From contig JACKCB010000003.1 of NCBI GenBank assembly GCA_020634235.1, forward strand, positions 1 through 64,000: a stretch of DNA of 64,000 bases. The letters are read 5' to 3'. Positions 7,977 to 16,489 of this stretch are shown piece after piece. The first letter of the stretch is position 1. Every line of letters begins with the position of its first letter. Position numbers and translations under genes: made by a program. Source of the DNA: Ardenticatenaceae bacterium (lineage in GTDB: Bacteria > Chloroflexota > Anaerolineae > Promineifilales > Promineifilaceae). Below the pieces are notes generated by a model. It saw nothing but the letters and a program-made list of their open reading frames with translations, was not told where the DNA came from and did not search any database.

Positions 7977-8444
7977 TTAATCCCCCGTTTTCCAGCCCGC
8001 TTGCCAGCCGCGGCACTCGCTGAGCAGCGCGCCAGACGCCCCGGCCGGGGTCACAAACACCCACGCCAGGCACTTGATGCAGATCGCGCCCCACTTCTGG
8101 CCATCGACGGCCAGGCAGGTGAAGCCGGCCAGCTCATGCCCCAGGCTGGCCGCCCGCGCCTCGGCCCGCGCCATGTCCGGGGCCAGCTCCTGCGCCCAGC
8201 GCTCTGCCAGCTCCTCTTGCAGCTCCCCCGTGCCCAGGACAATCTCCTGCACCAGCGCCGCAATCTCCTCGGCCGTGGCCTGTTCCGGCAGGTTGACCGT
8301 CTCCTGGATCAGTTCGCCCAGCACGCGGGCAATGCTCTTGCCGGTGAGCGTGTCCAGGTGGTCCACGCCTTCCTGTAGGGTCAGGGTCAGGCTGGCCAGC
8401 CCCGTTTTTAGCTGCCACAGTTCGCGCCGGTCAGATTTGCTCAT
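7977..8444 (-). CDS. Small conserved-looking protein with C-terminal Cys/His (zinc-ribbon-like) motif
   Basis: A 155-aa protein that I do not recognise by name. The ATG at 8444 (or 8447) overlaps the stop of the upstream dikinase gene (8431-8433), indicating translational coupling. The first ~110 residues look all-helical and acidic, and the C-terminal third carries a Cys/His-rich segment: HELAGFTC, GAICIKCLAWVFV and a final SEC, a spacing usual for a small zinc-binding fold. It has no signal peptide or membrane segment. Its fixed position at the end of the protease-dikinase operon suggests a shared role. Confidence 0.6.
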   Translation of the reverse strand: MSKSDRRELWQLKTGLASLTLTLQEGVDHLDTLTGKSIARVLGELIQETVNLPEQATAEEIAALVQEIVLGTGELQEELAERWAQELAPDMARAEARAASLGHELAGFTCLAVDGQKWGAICIKCLAWVFVTPAGASGALLSECRGWQAGWKTGD

Positions 8445-11142
8445 CATGCTCCGGGCCAAGCAGCGCAATTTGCCCGGTGCTGCCGTCCAGGCGGATGCGC
8501 TGGCCGGTGTGCAGCCGGGTGGTGGCCTGGGGCACGCCCACCACGGCCGGGATGCCGTATTCGCGGGCCACCACCGAGCCGTGTGTCATCAGCCCGCCAA
8601 CCTCGGTGATGAGGCCGCCGGCGGCCAGGAAGAGCGGCGTCCAGGCGGGGTCGGTGCCGGGGCAAACCAGGATTTCGCCGGGGGCTAACTGGACCCCGCG
8701 CGGGTCTAGCACCACGTGTACCGCCCCTTCGGCCACGCCGGGCGAAACGGGGGTGCCGCTCAGCGCGGTCGTTTCCCCGGCCGGGCCGGCGGCCGTCCCC
8801 TCGTAAAAAGCCTGGCCATCACTCAGCAGCAGGCGGGGGACGAGGCGGCGGCGTTGTTCGGTGGCGTAGCGCTGCTGCCGCTGGGCCACCAGGGCGCGCC
8901 AATCGCCGCTCTGGCCGCCGGCCAGGGCCGTTAGCTCGGCCACGCGCAGGAAGAAGATATCCTCCGGCCGGGCCAGCAGGCCGGCCGCGGTCAATTCTGC
9001 CCCGCTGGCCAGCAGCGCCGCCCGCGCCAGGCCCAGCAGGCGGACGATGTAAAACTTGGGGCTTTCGCGGAAGCCGGCAAATTCGCGTACCCGCCGGGCG
9101 GCGGGCGGCACCAGGCGGGCCTTCAGCCGGCCCCGCAGGCCGCCCGCCTGGCGCAGGGCGGCGGCCAGTTCGGCCGTGGCCGCGGCGGCGGCCTGCGCGC
9201 CGCGGGCAAAGACGGCGTCGGGGGCCTGGGCCGGGTCGGTGATGGCCAGGTAGCTTTGCAGCACGTGCATCAACTGCGCCGGCTCTTCGCGCCAGCGCGC
9301 CCGGCCGATGTCAATCTCGGCCAGCCCGCGCATGCCGTAGCGGGCCAGGAAATGGGCGATGGCCTGCTGGCTGGCTGGTGGCAGCGTGCCGGCCAGGCAG
9401 GCGTTGGCCAGGTCGGTGGCGCTCTGGCTTTGGAATTGGGCCTGCCCGGCCGGGTCGGCCTGAATCTGGCGCGCTGTCTCCCATAAGGCCAGGTCCATCT
9501 CGGTGGTGACGTTGTGCGGCAGGCCGCGGGTGATGGTCAGGACCAACTGCGGCCCGTTGGGCAGGTCGCGGGCCAGCCGGTTGAGCAGGGTTAGCGGGGC
9601 CATGCCCCCGCCAAGCAGCGGCACTAGCTCCTCGGCCAGCAGCGGCAGGAAGATCTGCCAGACGGCTGGCAGGGCGTTGATTTGCCCGGCCAGGGTGGTG
9701 GCCTGGGTCAACTGGTTGGCGACGGCCGTGAAGCGTGCTTCGGCCCGGCGGTGGTTCCGCTCGGCCCGCCCGGCCGGGCGCAGGATGGTGTAGAGGATAC
9801 GCGCCAGCAGCGGCAGGAAAAAACGCAGCAGTCGCCAGAGGGTTCCCGGCCGGGGCCAGCCCGGCCGCAGCTCGGCGGCATCGCCGGCGGCATGTTCGGC
9901 CAGCACCTGGCTGATGGCCTGGCCCGACTGCGGTTCCACCAGGGCGGCCACGCTGCCCAGCAGCTTTTGGCCCGGCCGGCTGTGAAAGAGGGGGGTCAGG
10001 TTGGCCCACAGCCGTTCCGCGGCCGGCAGGAAAACGCGCTGCTCGGCCAGACTGGTCTTGAAGCCCATGACCTGGCCGCTGGCGGCGAAGATGCCCTGGA
10101 TCATCTCCTGGCCGAAGGGGGTCATGGGGTCGAGCATGCCTTGTACTGCGCCAAAGGAGAGGTAAACGCCGAGCCGGCCGTTGTGGTCTGCCTGGGGGAT
10201 GGGGAAGAGGGAGGTGATGGGGCGGGCTTGCAGCAGGTAGAGGGTGTCGCCGGCGGTGGCCCACTCGATGTCTTGCGGCGTGCCGAATTCGCCGGCCACC
10301 TGCTGCCCCAGTTGGGTGAGGCGGGCGAGGAGCGCCTGGTTGAGGGCCGGTTCGGCGTGGGGGGTGTCGTGGCTGGTGGTGCCGCCGCCCGGCCGGGGGC
10401 GAATGACCAGCGCTTTGGCCCCGATTTGCTGCTGCTTCACCCGGCCGGTCTGGCTGTCTACCACGTATTGGTCCGGCTCTACCTGGCCGGAGACCAGGGC
10501 CTCGCCCAGCCCCAGCGTGGCGTCGATGACGGTTTCGCTGCGCCGGCCGCTGAGGGGGTTGGCGGTGAACAGTACGCCGGACAGGTCGCTGTTGACCATG
10601 GCCTGGACGACTACGGCCATGGCGACTTGCTGGTGAGGGATGGCGTTGCGCGCCCGGTAGCCGATGGCCCGCGCCGTCCACAGGCTGGCCCAGCAGCGAA
10701 CGACGGCGTCTAGCAGGGCGCTTTCGCCGATGACGTTGAGGTAGGTGTCTTGCTGGCCGGCGAAGGAGGTGTCGGGCAAATCTTCGGCGGTGGCCGAGGA
10801 GCGCACGGCGACGGGCGGCGCGCCCAGCGCCTGGTAGGCGGCGCGGATGGCCTGGGCCAGGTCATCGGGCAGGCTGGCGGCCTGGAACTGCTGGCGAATG
10901 GCCTGGCTGGCTTGCTCCAACCCGGCCGGGTGGCTGAGGTCGGTGGCGGCGAGGGTGTGGCTGATCCCGGCCGGGAGCTGGTTGGCGGCCACAAACTGCT
11001 CGTAGGCGGCGGTGGTGAGGAGGAACCCGCCGGGCACGGGGAAGCCGGCCTGGGCCAGCCGGGCCAGGTTGGCCCCCTTGCCGCCGCTGTTGGCCAGGGT
11101 CGCGTGGGGAGAATTGAGTGGGAGGCAGAGGGTTGGGGGCAT
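8431..11142 (-). CDS. Rifampin-phosphotransferase-like / PEP-synthase-like dikinase
   Basis: A 903-aa protein built like rifampin phosphotransferase (Rph): an N-terminal PPDK-type ATP-binding domain (GGKGANLARLAQAGFPVPGGF at residues ~19-40, AVRSSATAEDLPDTSFAGQQ near 115, DIEWA...LLQARP near 295-310), a long central domain, and a C-terminal swivelling phosphohistidine domain at about 845-885 (EVGGLMTHGSVVAREYGIPA). The His in THGS is the phosphocarrier. The PEP/pyruvate TIM barrel of true PEP synthase is missing, so it more likely phosphorylates a small-molecule or other acceptor from ATP with release of AMP and phosphate, as Rph does. Whether rifamycins are the substrate cannot be told from sequence; PEP-utilising proteins of this shape are functionally diverse. 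It lies 18 nt downstream of the protease gene. Confidence 0.75.
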   Translation of the reverse strand: MPPTLCLPLNSPHATLANSGGKGANLARLAQAGFPVPGGFLLTTAAYEQFVAANQLPAGISHTLAATDLSHPAGLEQASQAIRQQFQAASLPDDLAQAIRAAYQALGAPPVAVRSSATAEDLPDTSFAGQQDTYLNVIGESALLDAVVRCWASLWTARAIGYRARNAIPHQQVAMAVVVQAMVNSDLSGVLFTANPLSGRRSETVIDATLGLGEALVSGQVEPDQYVVDSQTGRVKQQQIGAKALVIRPRPGGGTTSHDTPHAEPALNQALLARLTQLGQQVAGEFGTPQDIEWATAGDTLYLLQARPITSLFPIPQADHNGRLGVYLSFGAVQGMLDPMTPFGQEMIQGIFAASGQVMGFKTSLAEQRVFLPAAERLWANLTPLFHSRPGQKLLGSVAALVEPQSGQAISQVLAEHAAGDAAELRPGWPRPGTLWRLLRFFLPLLARILYTILRPAGRAERNHRRAEARFTAVANQLTQATTLAGQINALPAVWQIFLPLLAEELVPLLGGGMAPLTLLNRLARDLPNGPQLVLTITRGLPHNVTTEMDLALWETARQIQADPAGQAQFQSQSATDLANACLAGTLPPASQQAIAHFLARYGMRGLAEIDIGRARWREEPAQLMHVLQSYLAITDPAQAPDAVFARGAQAAAAATAELAAALRQAGGLRGRLKARLVPPAARRVREFAGFRESPKFYIVRLLGLARAALLASGAELTAAGLLARPEDIFFLRVAELTALAGGQSGDWRALVAQRQQRYATEQRRRLVPRLLLSDGQAFYEGTAAGPAGETTALSGTPVSPGVAEGAVHVVLDPRGVQLAPGEILVCPGTDPAWTPLFLAAGGLITEVGGLMTHGSVVAREYGIPAVVGVPQATTRLHTGQRIRLDGSTGQIALLGPEHDEQI

Positions 11143-11160
11143 GGGCGCGTTTCCGTAGGT

Positions 11161-12318
11161 TTAGAGGATGCCGCGCTGGGTGAGCAGGCGGACGATGGCG
11201 GCGATGGGGATGCCTTCGTTGTAATCTGGCCGGTGGTTGGGGCTGTAGTCGGGGTCACCGGAGTGGTGCAGGGCTACGAGCTGCCAGTTGGCGTTGAAGC
11301 AGGGGGAGCCGGAGGACCCGTGTTCGGTGTTGGTGCGATAGGTGATGCGCGTGCGGTTGGCGTTGAGGCCGATGACGCCGTCGCTCTCGAAGGCCAGCTT
11401 GAGCGGCTGCCCGGCCGGGTGCTGCATGATGATGAGTGGTTCGCCGGGGGCGGGCGGGTCGTCGCTGCTGGGCAGGGGGATCCAGCTGCGGGGGGTGTTG
11501 TTGGCGCTGCCGGCGAGGGGCTGGTCCCCGGCCGGGGTGCCCAGCCGCAGCAAGGCGTAGTCCAGCTCATCCGCAGCCGGCAGGCCGGATTTGACAATTT
11601 GGCGGTCCACGGCACTGGGCGGGCTGGCATCTACCAGCCAGTTGTCTGCCAGGCGCAGCGGCGTGCCCTCGTTAATGGTGGTGCCGTCGGCCAACTGTTT
11701 GTGATCAAAGCGGATGATGAGCTGGCTGGCCCTGGCCCAGTGCATCTGGTTGTGGGGCTGCTTCTGCCACCAGTCGATGGTGTCGCTGACGACGTGGTGG
11801 TTGGTGAGTACCAGGTCGGGGCCGACCAGGAAGCCGGTGCCCAGAGAGTCGATCTTGCCGTGCCGCTCAAGGTCGATGCGGCAAACCTGGTTTTCGATGG
11901 CCGCCAGGGCGGTGCGCCAGCGGACCACGTCCAGAAACTGGCTTTTCTCGCGCACGATGCGTTCCAGGTTGTCGCGGGCGGGTGGCGGCAGGGGGGCCAC
12001 CGAGTGGCCGGCCAGGGCGTAGGCCAACTGCTCGCGCGCCTGGCGCAGTTGGCTTTGGCATGCGTCTTCCAGGCTGCGCTCTTCCAGCACTTGCAGCAGC
12101 AGGTAGAGGGCGTTTTCATGGCTGTCGCCGCGCTCCTTTTCGTAGAGGAAGGCGATGATGCCGTCGATGGTGCCGATGCGGTCGCCGGCGGCCGGCAGGC
12201 TGTAGCGCCAGGGGTAAAGGCGCTGGTCTTTCATGACCGGTGCCAGATTGTCGGGGGCGCAGTCGAGCAGCGCCGCGCGGATGGTGCGGAACAGGTCGCC
12301 AGGGATGCCTCGTTTCAT
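11161..12318 (-). CDS. Trypsin-like serine protease with N-terminal helical (effector-associated-like) domain
   Basis: A 385-aa cytoplasmic protein; no signal peptide is visible, unlike secreted trypsins. Residues 1-105 are helical (GDLFRTIRAALLDCAPDNLA ... ENALYLLLQVLEERSLEDAC) and resemble the adaptor-like effector-associated domains that precede trypsin-like effectors in bacterial conflict systems; this is inference. The protease domain starts near residue 140 and holds the catalytic triad: His in TNHHVV, Asp in ELDYALL and Ser in GSSGSPCFN. The AGGAGG ribosome site is 5 nt before the ATG, and a promoter overlapped by a palindrome lies at 12374-12392. It heads an operon with the dikinase and the CxxC protein. 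Confidence 0.8.
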   Translation of the reverse strand: MKRGIPGDLFRTIRAALLDCAPDNLAPVMKDQRLYPWRYSLPAAGDRIGTIDGIIAFLYEKERGDSHENALYLLLQVLEERSLEDACQSQLRQAREQLAYALAGHSVAPLPPPARDNLERIVREKSQFLDVVRWRTALAAIENQVCRIDLERHGKIDSLGTGFLVGPDLVLTNHHVVSDTIDWWQKQPHNQMHWARASQLIIRFDHKQLADGTTINEGTPLRLADNWLVDASPPSAVDRQIVKSGLPAADELDYALLRLGTPAGDQPLAGSANNTPRSWIPLPSSDDPPAPGEPLIIMQHPAGQPLKLAFESDGVIGLNANRTRITYRTNTEHGSSGSPCFNANWQLVALHHSGDPDYSPNHRPDYNEGIPIAAIVRLLTQRGIL

Positions 12319-12373
12319 GGCTGCCTCCTGTGGGGTGGTTGGTGTGCCGGTGGGTGAACCCGGCCGGGTGAGA

Positions 12374-12392
12374 CAGGGTGGATTATACCCTG
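12374..12392 (-). promoter_or_regulatory. Promoter -10 box within a palindromic operator candidate
   Basis: On the minus strand TATAAT is found at 12387-12382, about 64 nt upstream of the protease start. It lies inside the inverted repeat CAGGGT (12374-12379) / ACCCTG (12387-12392) with a 7-base spacer, so a bound repressor would block RNA polymerase. The -35 region is weak. This points to a regulated protease-dikinase operon. Confidence 0.5.
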
Positions 12393-12436
12393 CTTTGGCG
12401 CAGGCGGAAGGCGCTGGGCGGCGGGCCGCGGATGGG

Positions 12437-13372
12437 CTAGCGGGCCGGCTTTCGCACGGCGGACCAGGCGTACCAGATAGCGCCCAGCAGGCTGGCGATG
12501 CGCTGCAGCCCGAAGACGAGCAGGGAGAGGGAGTAGGCCTGGGTCGGCGAGAGGTGGGCGCCGGCGAAGAGGGTGGGGGCCAGCAGTTCGCGCGGCCCCA
12601 GGCCGCCGATGGAGGGGATGAGCAGGACGATGGAGAGGATGGGGATGACCAGCAGCAGGTAGGCGAAGTTGAGGTCCAGGCCCAGCGCCCGGCCGGAGGT
12701 CCACCACCAGCCCACCAGCATCAGGTTGAAGAGGATGGAGATGAGCAGTGCCCCGCCGATGGCCCGCCAGCCGCAGGCCTGGACGGCGGCCAGGGTGCGG
12801 GCGACGAAGCCGTCGCCAAAGGGGGAGAGGGGGCCGGGCAGCCAGCGACCGAAGCGCTGGATGAGGCTGCCTTCCAGCAGGACGATGCCGCCTACCAGCC
12901 CGACCACGGAGACGGCCACGACGTAGGGCAGGAGGTTGGGGGGGAAGCTCCCCGGCCGGAAGGGTAGGGCGAGGAGGGACATGATGAACAGCATCATCAG
13001 CCCGGTGAGGCGATCGACTAAGACGGTGCCGGCCGCCACCCCGGCCGGGACGTCCTGGGTGGCTTCGTAAGCGCGCACCACGTCGCCGCCAAAACTGGTG
13101 GGCAGGAAGGTGTTGAAGAAGTTGCCCACGAAGTAAAGCTCCACCAGCCGGCCAAAGCGAACGGGCGAGTGCAGCCCGCGCAGCAGCAGCAGCCAGCGGT
13201 AGGCGCGCACCACCAGGCTGGCGTTGAACAGCAGGAAGGTGGCCAGCAGCCAGCGCCAGTCGGCTTGCAGCAGTGTCTGGCCGATGGTGGCCGGGTCTAC
13301 CTGGCGCAGAACCAGGGCCATGCCGGCGACGGTGACGATGATTTTGAGCAGGGTGGAGAGGCGTTTGGGCAT
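12437..13372 (-). CDS. Lysylphosphatidylglycerol-synthase-type transmembrane protein (UPF0104/AglD-like)
   Basis: A 311-aa integral membrane protein with about eight hydrophobic segments, matching the LPG-synthase TM region family (MprF membrane half, AglD). Typical features are the opening LLKIIVTVAGMALVLRQVDP, WLLATFLLFNASLVVRAYRW, the FGRLVELYFVGNFFNTFLPTSFGGDVVRAY signature near residue 75, and GGLGPRELLAPTLF near the C-terminus. It lacks the soluble LPG-synthase domain; such proteins are thought to move or modify lipid-linked substrates. The frame is open further upstream, but the ATG at 13372 gives the conserved family start. It precedes the glycosyltransferase region. Confidence 0.85.
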   Translation of the reverse strand: MPKRLSTLLKIIVTVAGMALVLRQVDPATIGQTLLQADWRWLLATFLLFNASLVVRAYRWLLLLRGLHSPVRFGRLVELYFVGNFFNTFLPTSFGGDVVRAYEATQDVPAGVAAGTVLVDRLTGLMMLFIMSLLALPFRPGSFPPNLLPYVVAVSVVGLVGGIVLLEGSLIQRFGRWLPGPLSPFGDGFVARTLAAVQACGWRAIGGALLISILFNLMLVGWWWTSGRALGLDLNFAYLLLVIPILSIVLLIPSIGGLGPRELLAPTLFAGAHLSPTQAYSLSLLVFGLQRIASLLGAIWYAWSAVRKPAR

Positions 13373-13856
13373 GGGGGTGTGCGACGTGTTGCGTGTTCCG
13401 TAATCTGACTGGTATTGTAGCGTGTGTGGGCAAAAGAGCCATCTGGGGCGGCTGTACTCCGGCGAATCGTCCTGCCGCAGCAATTCCAATTATGGCCTTC
13501 TGGCGCTGACCCGCGCGAGGGCGCTTCGCGCCCCGCGCGGGAGAGAAGTAACTCCTCTTGGCGTCGCCAGGCGCGAAGCGCCGAGGCGACGCCCCTGCGG
13601 TTGGTCAGCAATAAGCGGTAGATTTGTAAAGATGAGTTTGTTGAAAATGAACCAGCTCCAAATTTGGAACTGCTGGTCCTGCCGGCCGGGCATTGACAAC
13701 CCTACGCCCTTCCAGTATCTTCCTTCGCTATGGGTAGACGACGCTTTTGGCGCGGCAATTCCAATTATGGCCCTTACGCCTCTTGGCGTCGCCAGGCGCG
13801 AAGCGCCGAGGCGACGCCCGTGAGTTTGGTCAGCGACAAGCGGTAGATTTGTAAAG
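13373..13856. other. 484-base spacer holding the duplicated leader
   Basis: There is no real gene. A 133-codon plus-strand frame (13422-13823) crosses both repeat copies and reads through hairpins, so it is not called. The stretch is explained by the two direct repeats and ~75 bases between them. Confidence 0.7.
13477..13676 (+). repeat. Direct repeat copy 1: duplicated leader including a decapitated gene start
   Basis: This copy starts GCAGCAATTCCAATTATGGCC and ends with an imitation of the start of the gene at 13857 (MSLLKMNQLQIWNCW versus MSLSKMNQAQIRNYC). It contains the strong hairpin GGCGTCGCC (13560-13568) ... GGCGACGCC (13585-13593) with an inner GGCGC-GAA-GCGCC, plus a second GC-rich palindrome (about 13510-13541) that copy 2 lacks. 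The initial codons then run into unrelated sequence, so this is a dead copy. Confidence 0.8.
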
Positions 13857-13902
13857 ATGAGTTTGTCAAAAATGAACCAGGCCCAAATTCGGAATTACTG
13901 CT
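13752..13902 (+). repeat. Direct repeat copy 2: leader of the 13857 gene
   Basis: This copy matches copy 1 from GCGGCAATTCCAATTATGG through the same hairpin (GGCGTCGCC at 13785-13793, GGCGACGCC at 13810-13818), TTTGGTCAGC, AAGCGGTAGATTTGTAAAG and the first ~15 codons of the glycosyltransferase gene. It lacks about 50 bases present in copy 1. This copy is attached to the intact gene. Confidence 0.8.
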
Positions 13903-15794
13903 TTTGGCTGGTGCTGCTGGCGGCGATGACGCTGCTGCTGGTGGGCCTGATCATCACCGATGTGTGGCCAGGGCTGCGCGGGCCGGCGCCGGGTACGAGC
14001 GAATGGTACTGGCCGTATTGGCGGCACCCGGCCGGGCGCTGGTGGCCGGTACTCCTGGCCGCGGCGGCGGTTCTGGGCCTGGCGGCGTGGTGGTTCCGCG
14101 CCGCGCCGGACGACCGGCGGCGCGACCGTTGGGCGCTGGCCGGGCTGGTGGTGGCCGCCCTGGGCCTGCAAGTTGCCCTGGTCTATGCGGCCCGGCCGGG
14201 GGTGCAGGCGGAACTCGTGGACCGCGCCCTCTCTGTGCGCGCCAGCGGCTATTTCTGGACTGCGGCCAACATTGAGGAGCTGGGCGGCACGTTGCGCAAC
14301 TACCCCGCGGCAATGCCCCAGTTTGAATCGGAACATGCGCAGACCCATCCGCCGGGGCTGGTGGCCGCCAACTGGCTGACCATTGCCGGCCTGGCGCGGC
14401 TGCCGGGGCTGGCCGAGCCGTTGGCGGCGCTGGTCTGGCCGCTGCGCTGCATTGACCTGTGGCTGCTGAACCAGCCGGCGGCGGTGCCGGCGGCGCTGTG
14501 GGTGTGGGCCTGGCTGCCGCTGGTGGTCGGCGCGCTGGCGGGGCTGCCGGGCTATGCCCTGGCTCGCCAGCTTTTCCCCCCGCCAGCGGCGCGGGTGGCG
14601 GCGGTGGTGGTGGCCACGCTGCCGGGGCTGCTGCTCTTTGCGCCGCAGTCGGACCAGTTTTTTGTGCCGCTGACGCTGACCACGGTCTGGGCGCTGCACG
14701 TGGGGCTGGCGCGCCGCTCGGCCGGCTGGCTGGGCGCGGCCGGGCTGCTGCTGTCGTTGAGCAGCTTTCTGACGCTGGGCAACGCGGCGCTGTTGGTGGT
14801 GCTGTTGGCTTATGGGCTGGGTTATTGGGCCGTGGGGTTGGGGGGCTGGCCCCGGCCGGGGGAGGGGCTGCGCTGGCTGCTGGCTTTTGGGCTGGGGGCG
14901 GCCGCTTTCTGGCTGGGCTATTGGTTGGGCTGGGGCGTGCCGCCGTGGGCCGTGGCCCAGGCTGGCCTGGCGGCCCATTACACGTTGGTCACCAGCCAGC
15001 GCAATTATGGCTGGTGGCTGGCCTACAACCTGGTGGACCTGCTGACTTTTGTGGGGTTACCGGTGGTGGCCGGCTTTTTGGTGGCCATTGTTGGGGGGGC
15101 ACGCCGGCCGGGGCGGCGCACGGCCGCCTGGGTGCTGGCCGTGGCCGTGCTGCTGCTGCTGCTGCTGCTCGATCTGTCCGGCTCGACGCGTGGTGAGGTG
15201 GGGCGGTTGTGGCTCTTTTTTACGCCGCTCATCGGGCTGTTGGGGGCGGGCTACCTGGCGGGCTGGTTCCCCGGCCGGGGAGCACACCTGCTCATTGTGG
15301 GGCTGCAACTGCTCATTTTGCTGAGCGTGGGGCTGTTTTGGCGTCCTTTTCAGGCGGTGATTGTGGTGGCCCAGCCGCCGGTGATGGCCGCGCCCCCGGC
15401 CGGGGTCATACCGGTTGGGGCGCAGTTTGGCGAGCAGATCACCCTGCAAGGGTACCACCTGGCCGGCCCGGAGGATGGGGCGCTGTACCTGACGCTGCAA
15501 TGGCGGGCGGCCGGCCCCACGCTGCGCCCGTACACTGTGTTCAACCATTTGGTGGATGGCGCGGGGCAGGTGGTAGCCCAGAAGGATGACTGGCCGGTGA
15601 ATGGGCAATGGCCGCCGACTTGCTGGCGGGCGGGGGACGTCATCATCGATTCGTACCGGATTGAACTGCCGCCTGGCCTCCCGGCCGGGCGCTACCAGCT
15701 CTATACCGGCCTTTATGACGCGGCCAGCCTGACCCGCCTGACCACCCCGGCCGGGGAGGACGCGGTGTGGCTGCAAGCGATAGAATTACCGTGA
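13857..15794 (+). CDS. Polytopic membrane glycosyltransferase-like protein with C-terminal beta domain
   Basis: A 645-aa protein with a dozen or so hydrophobic segments across residues 15-500, an extracytoplasmic loop rich in His/Pro between the early segments (ESEHAQTHPPGL near residue 165), and a soluble C-terminal domain at about 520-645. The topology suits a GT-C fold enzyme using polyprenyl-phosphate sugars outside the membrane, but I see no family-defining donor motif and the specificity is unknown. The C-terminal domain (LTLQWRA, VFNHLVDGAGQVVAQ, LPAGRYQLYTGLYD) is shared with four other proteins in this window. The start region is duplicated upstream. Confidence 0.75.
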   Translation: MSLSKMNQAQIRNYCFWLVLLAAMTLLLVGLIITDVWPGLRGPAPGTSEWYWPYWRHPAGRWWPVLLAAAAVLGLAAWWFRAAPDDRRRDRWALAGLVVAALGLQVALVYAARPGVQAELVDRALSVRASGYFWTAANIEELGGTLRNYPAAMPQFESEHAQTHPPGLVAANWLTIAGLARLPGLAEPLAALVWPLRCIDLWLLNQPAAVPAALWVWAWLPLVVGALAGLPGYALARQLFPPPAARVAAVVVATLPGLLLFAPQSDQFFVPLTLTTVWALHVGLARRSAGWLGAAGLLLSLSSFLTLGNAALLVVLLAYGLGYWAVGLGGWPRPGEGLRWLLAFGLGAAAFWLGYWLGWGVPPWAVAQAGLAAHYTLVTSQRNYGWWLAYNLVDLLTFVGLPVVAGFLVAIVGGARRPGRRTAAWVLAVAVLLLLLLLDLSGSTRGEVGRLWLFFTPLIGLLGAGYLAGWFPGRGAHLLIVGLQLLILLSVGLFWRPFQAVIVVAQPPVMAAPPAGVIPVGAQFGEQITLQGYHLAGPEDGALYLTLQWRAAGPTLRPYTVFNHLVDGAGQVVAQKDDWPVNGQWPPTCWRAGDVIIDSYRIELPPGLPAGRYQLYTGLYDAASLTRLTTPAGEDAVWLQAIELP

Positions 15795-15803
15795 GGAATG
15801 AAA

Positions 15804-16289
15804 ATGGAAACAACCTACCGGCACACGCAGTATGGGGCCTGGATGTTTGTCGTATTCCTATTGGTGGGGCTGCTGATAGCGGCAGTTGCCGCGGCGATCA
15901 TTGCCGAAGGTCGCGTGCTGTCCGCGATCGTGATGATTGGTGTTTATTTGTTGGGGCTGGGTATGTTTTACTCCCTCACCATCGAGGTATCGGCCGAGGA
16001 ACTCAAATTCTGGTTTGGTATCGGACTCTTGCGCAAGACGTATGCCCTGAGTGAAGTTGCGTCAACCAGAGAAGTGAAGAATCCCTGGTATTACTTCTGG
16101 GGCGCGAAGTTGATCCCCGGCGGCTGGTTTTATGCTATTGCCCCGGGAACGGCGGTGGAGATTGCGCTAGAGAATGGCAGGATCGTTCAGCTTGGGACTG
16201 ACCAGCCGCAAGCGCTAATGCTGGCCATTGATGGGGCGAAGCAGCGCGTGGGCACAGATGATGGCTCTTTAGGCGTTCGTGGGGCGTAG
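15804..16289 (+). CDS. Two-TM bacterial PH-domain-like protein
   Basis: A 161-aa protein with two hydrophobic segments (about residues 10-32 and 37-57) followed by a ~95-residue beta-rich domain (IEVSAEELKFWFGIGLLRKTY ... VEIALENGRIVQLGTDQP), the arrangement of bacterial PH-domain/DUF304-like membrane proteins. The ATG at 15804 is preferred over 15798 because GAGGA (15793-15797) is then 6 nt away. It begins 9 nt after the glycosyltransferase stop, so the two are probably co-transcribed. Function is not known. Confidence 0.65.
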   Translation: METTYRHTQYGAWMFVVFLLVGLLIAAVAAAIIAEGRVLSAIVMIGVYLLGLGMFYSLTIEVSAEELKFWFGIGLLRKTYALSEVASTREVKNPWYYFWGAKLIPGGWFYAIAPGTAVEIALENGRIVQLGTDQPQALMLAIDGAKQRVGTDDGSLGVRGA

Positions 16290-16489
16290 GCACTGGTAGG
16301 GTGTTGGCGCTCCAAGTGCCCAGAGAGCCAAAGCGGTTTGCACTATCCAGCTGTCCCCACCCGGCCGGGGCCGCATTCCCCCCCCCCAGCGCGCCAGTCC
16401 CAGGTAGACTCAGTGCAAACACAGGGCTTTTGCGGCATGTTTCGGCACTCAGTTCCGGCAGACTTTTGTTGACGCAGCCTGGCGAAACG

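Noticed and set aside
10750..12357. 535-codon plus-strand frame opposite the dikinase and protease genes
   Set aside because: High GC third positions of the real minus-strand genes create an open antisense frame; composition is Gly/Gln/Val-rich without any domain.
13422..13823. 133-codon plus-strand frame
   Set aside because: It crosses both leader repeats and their hairpins and is read-through of repeated non-coding sequence.
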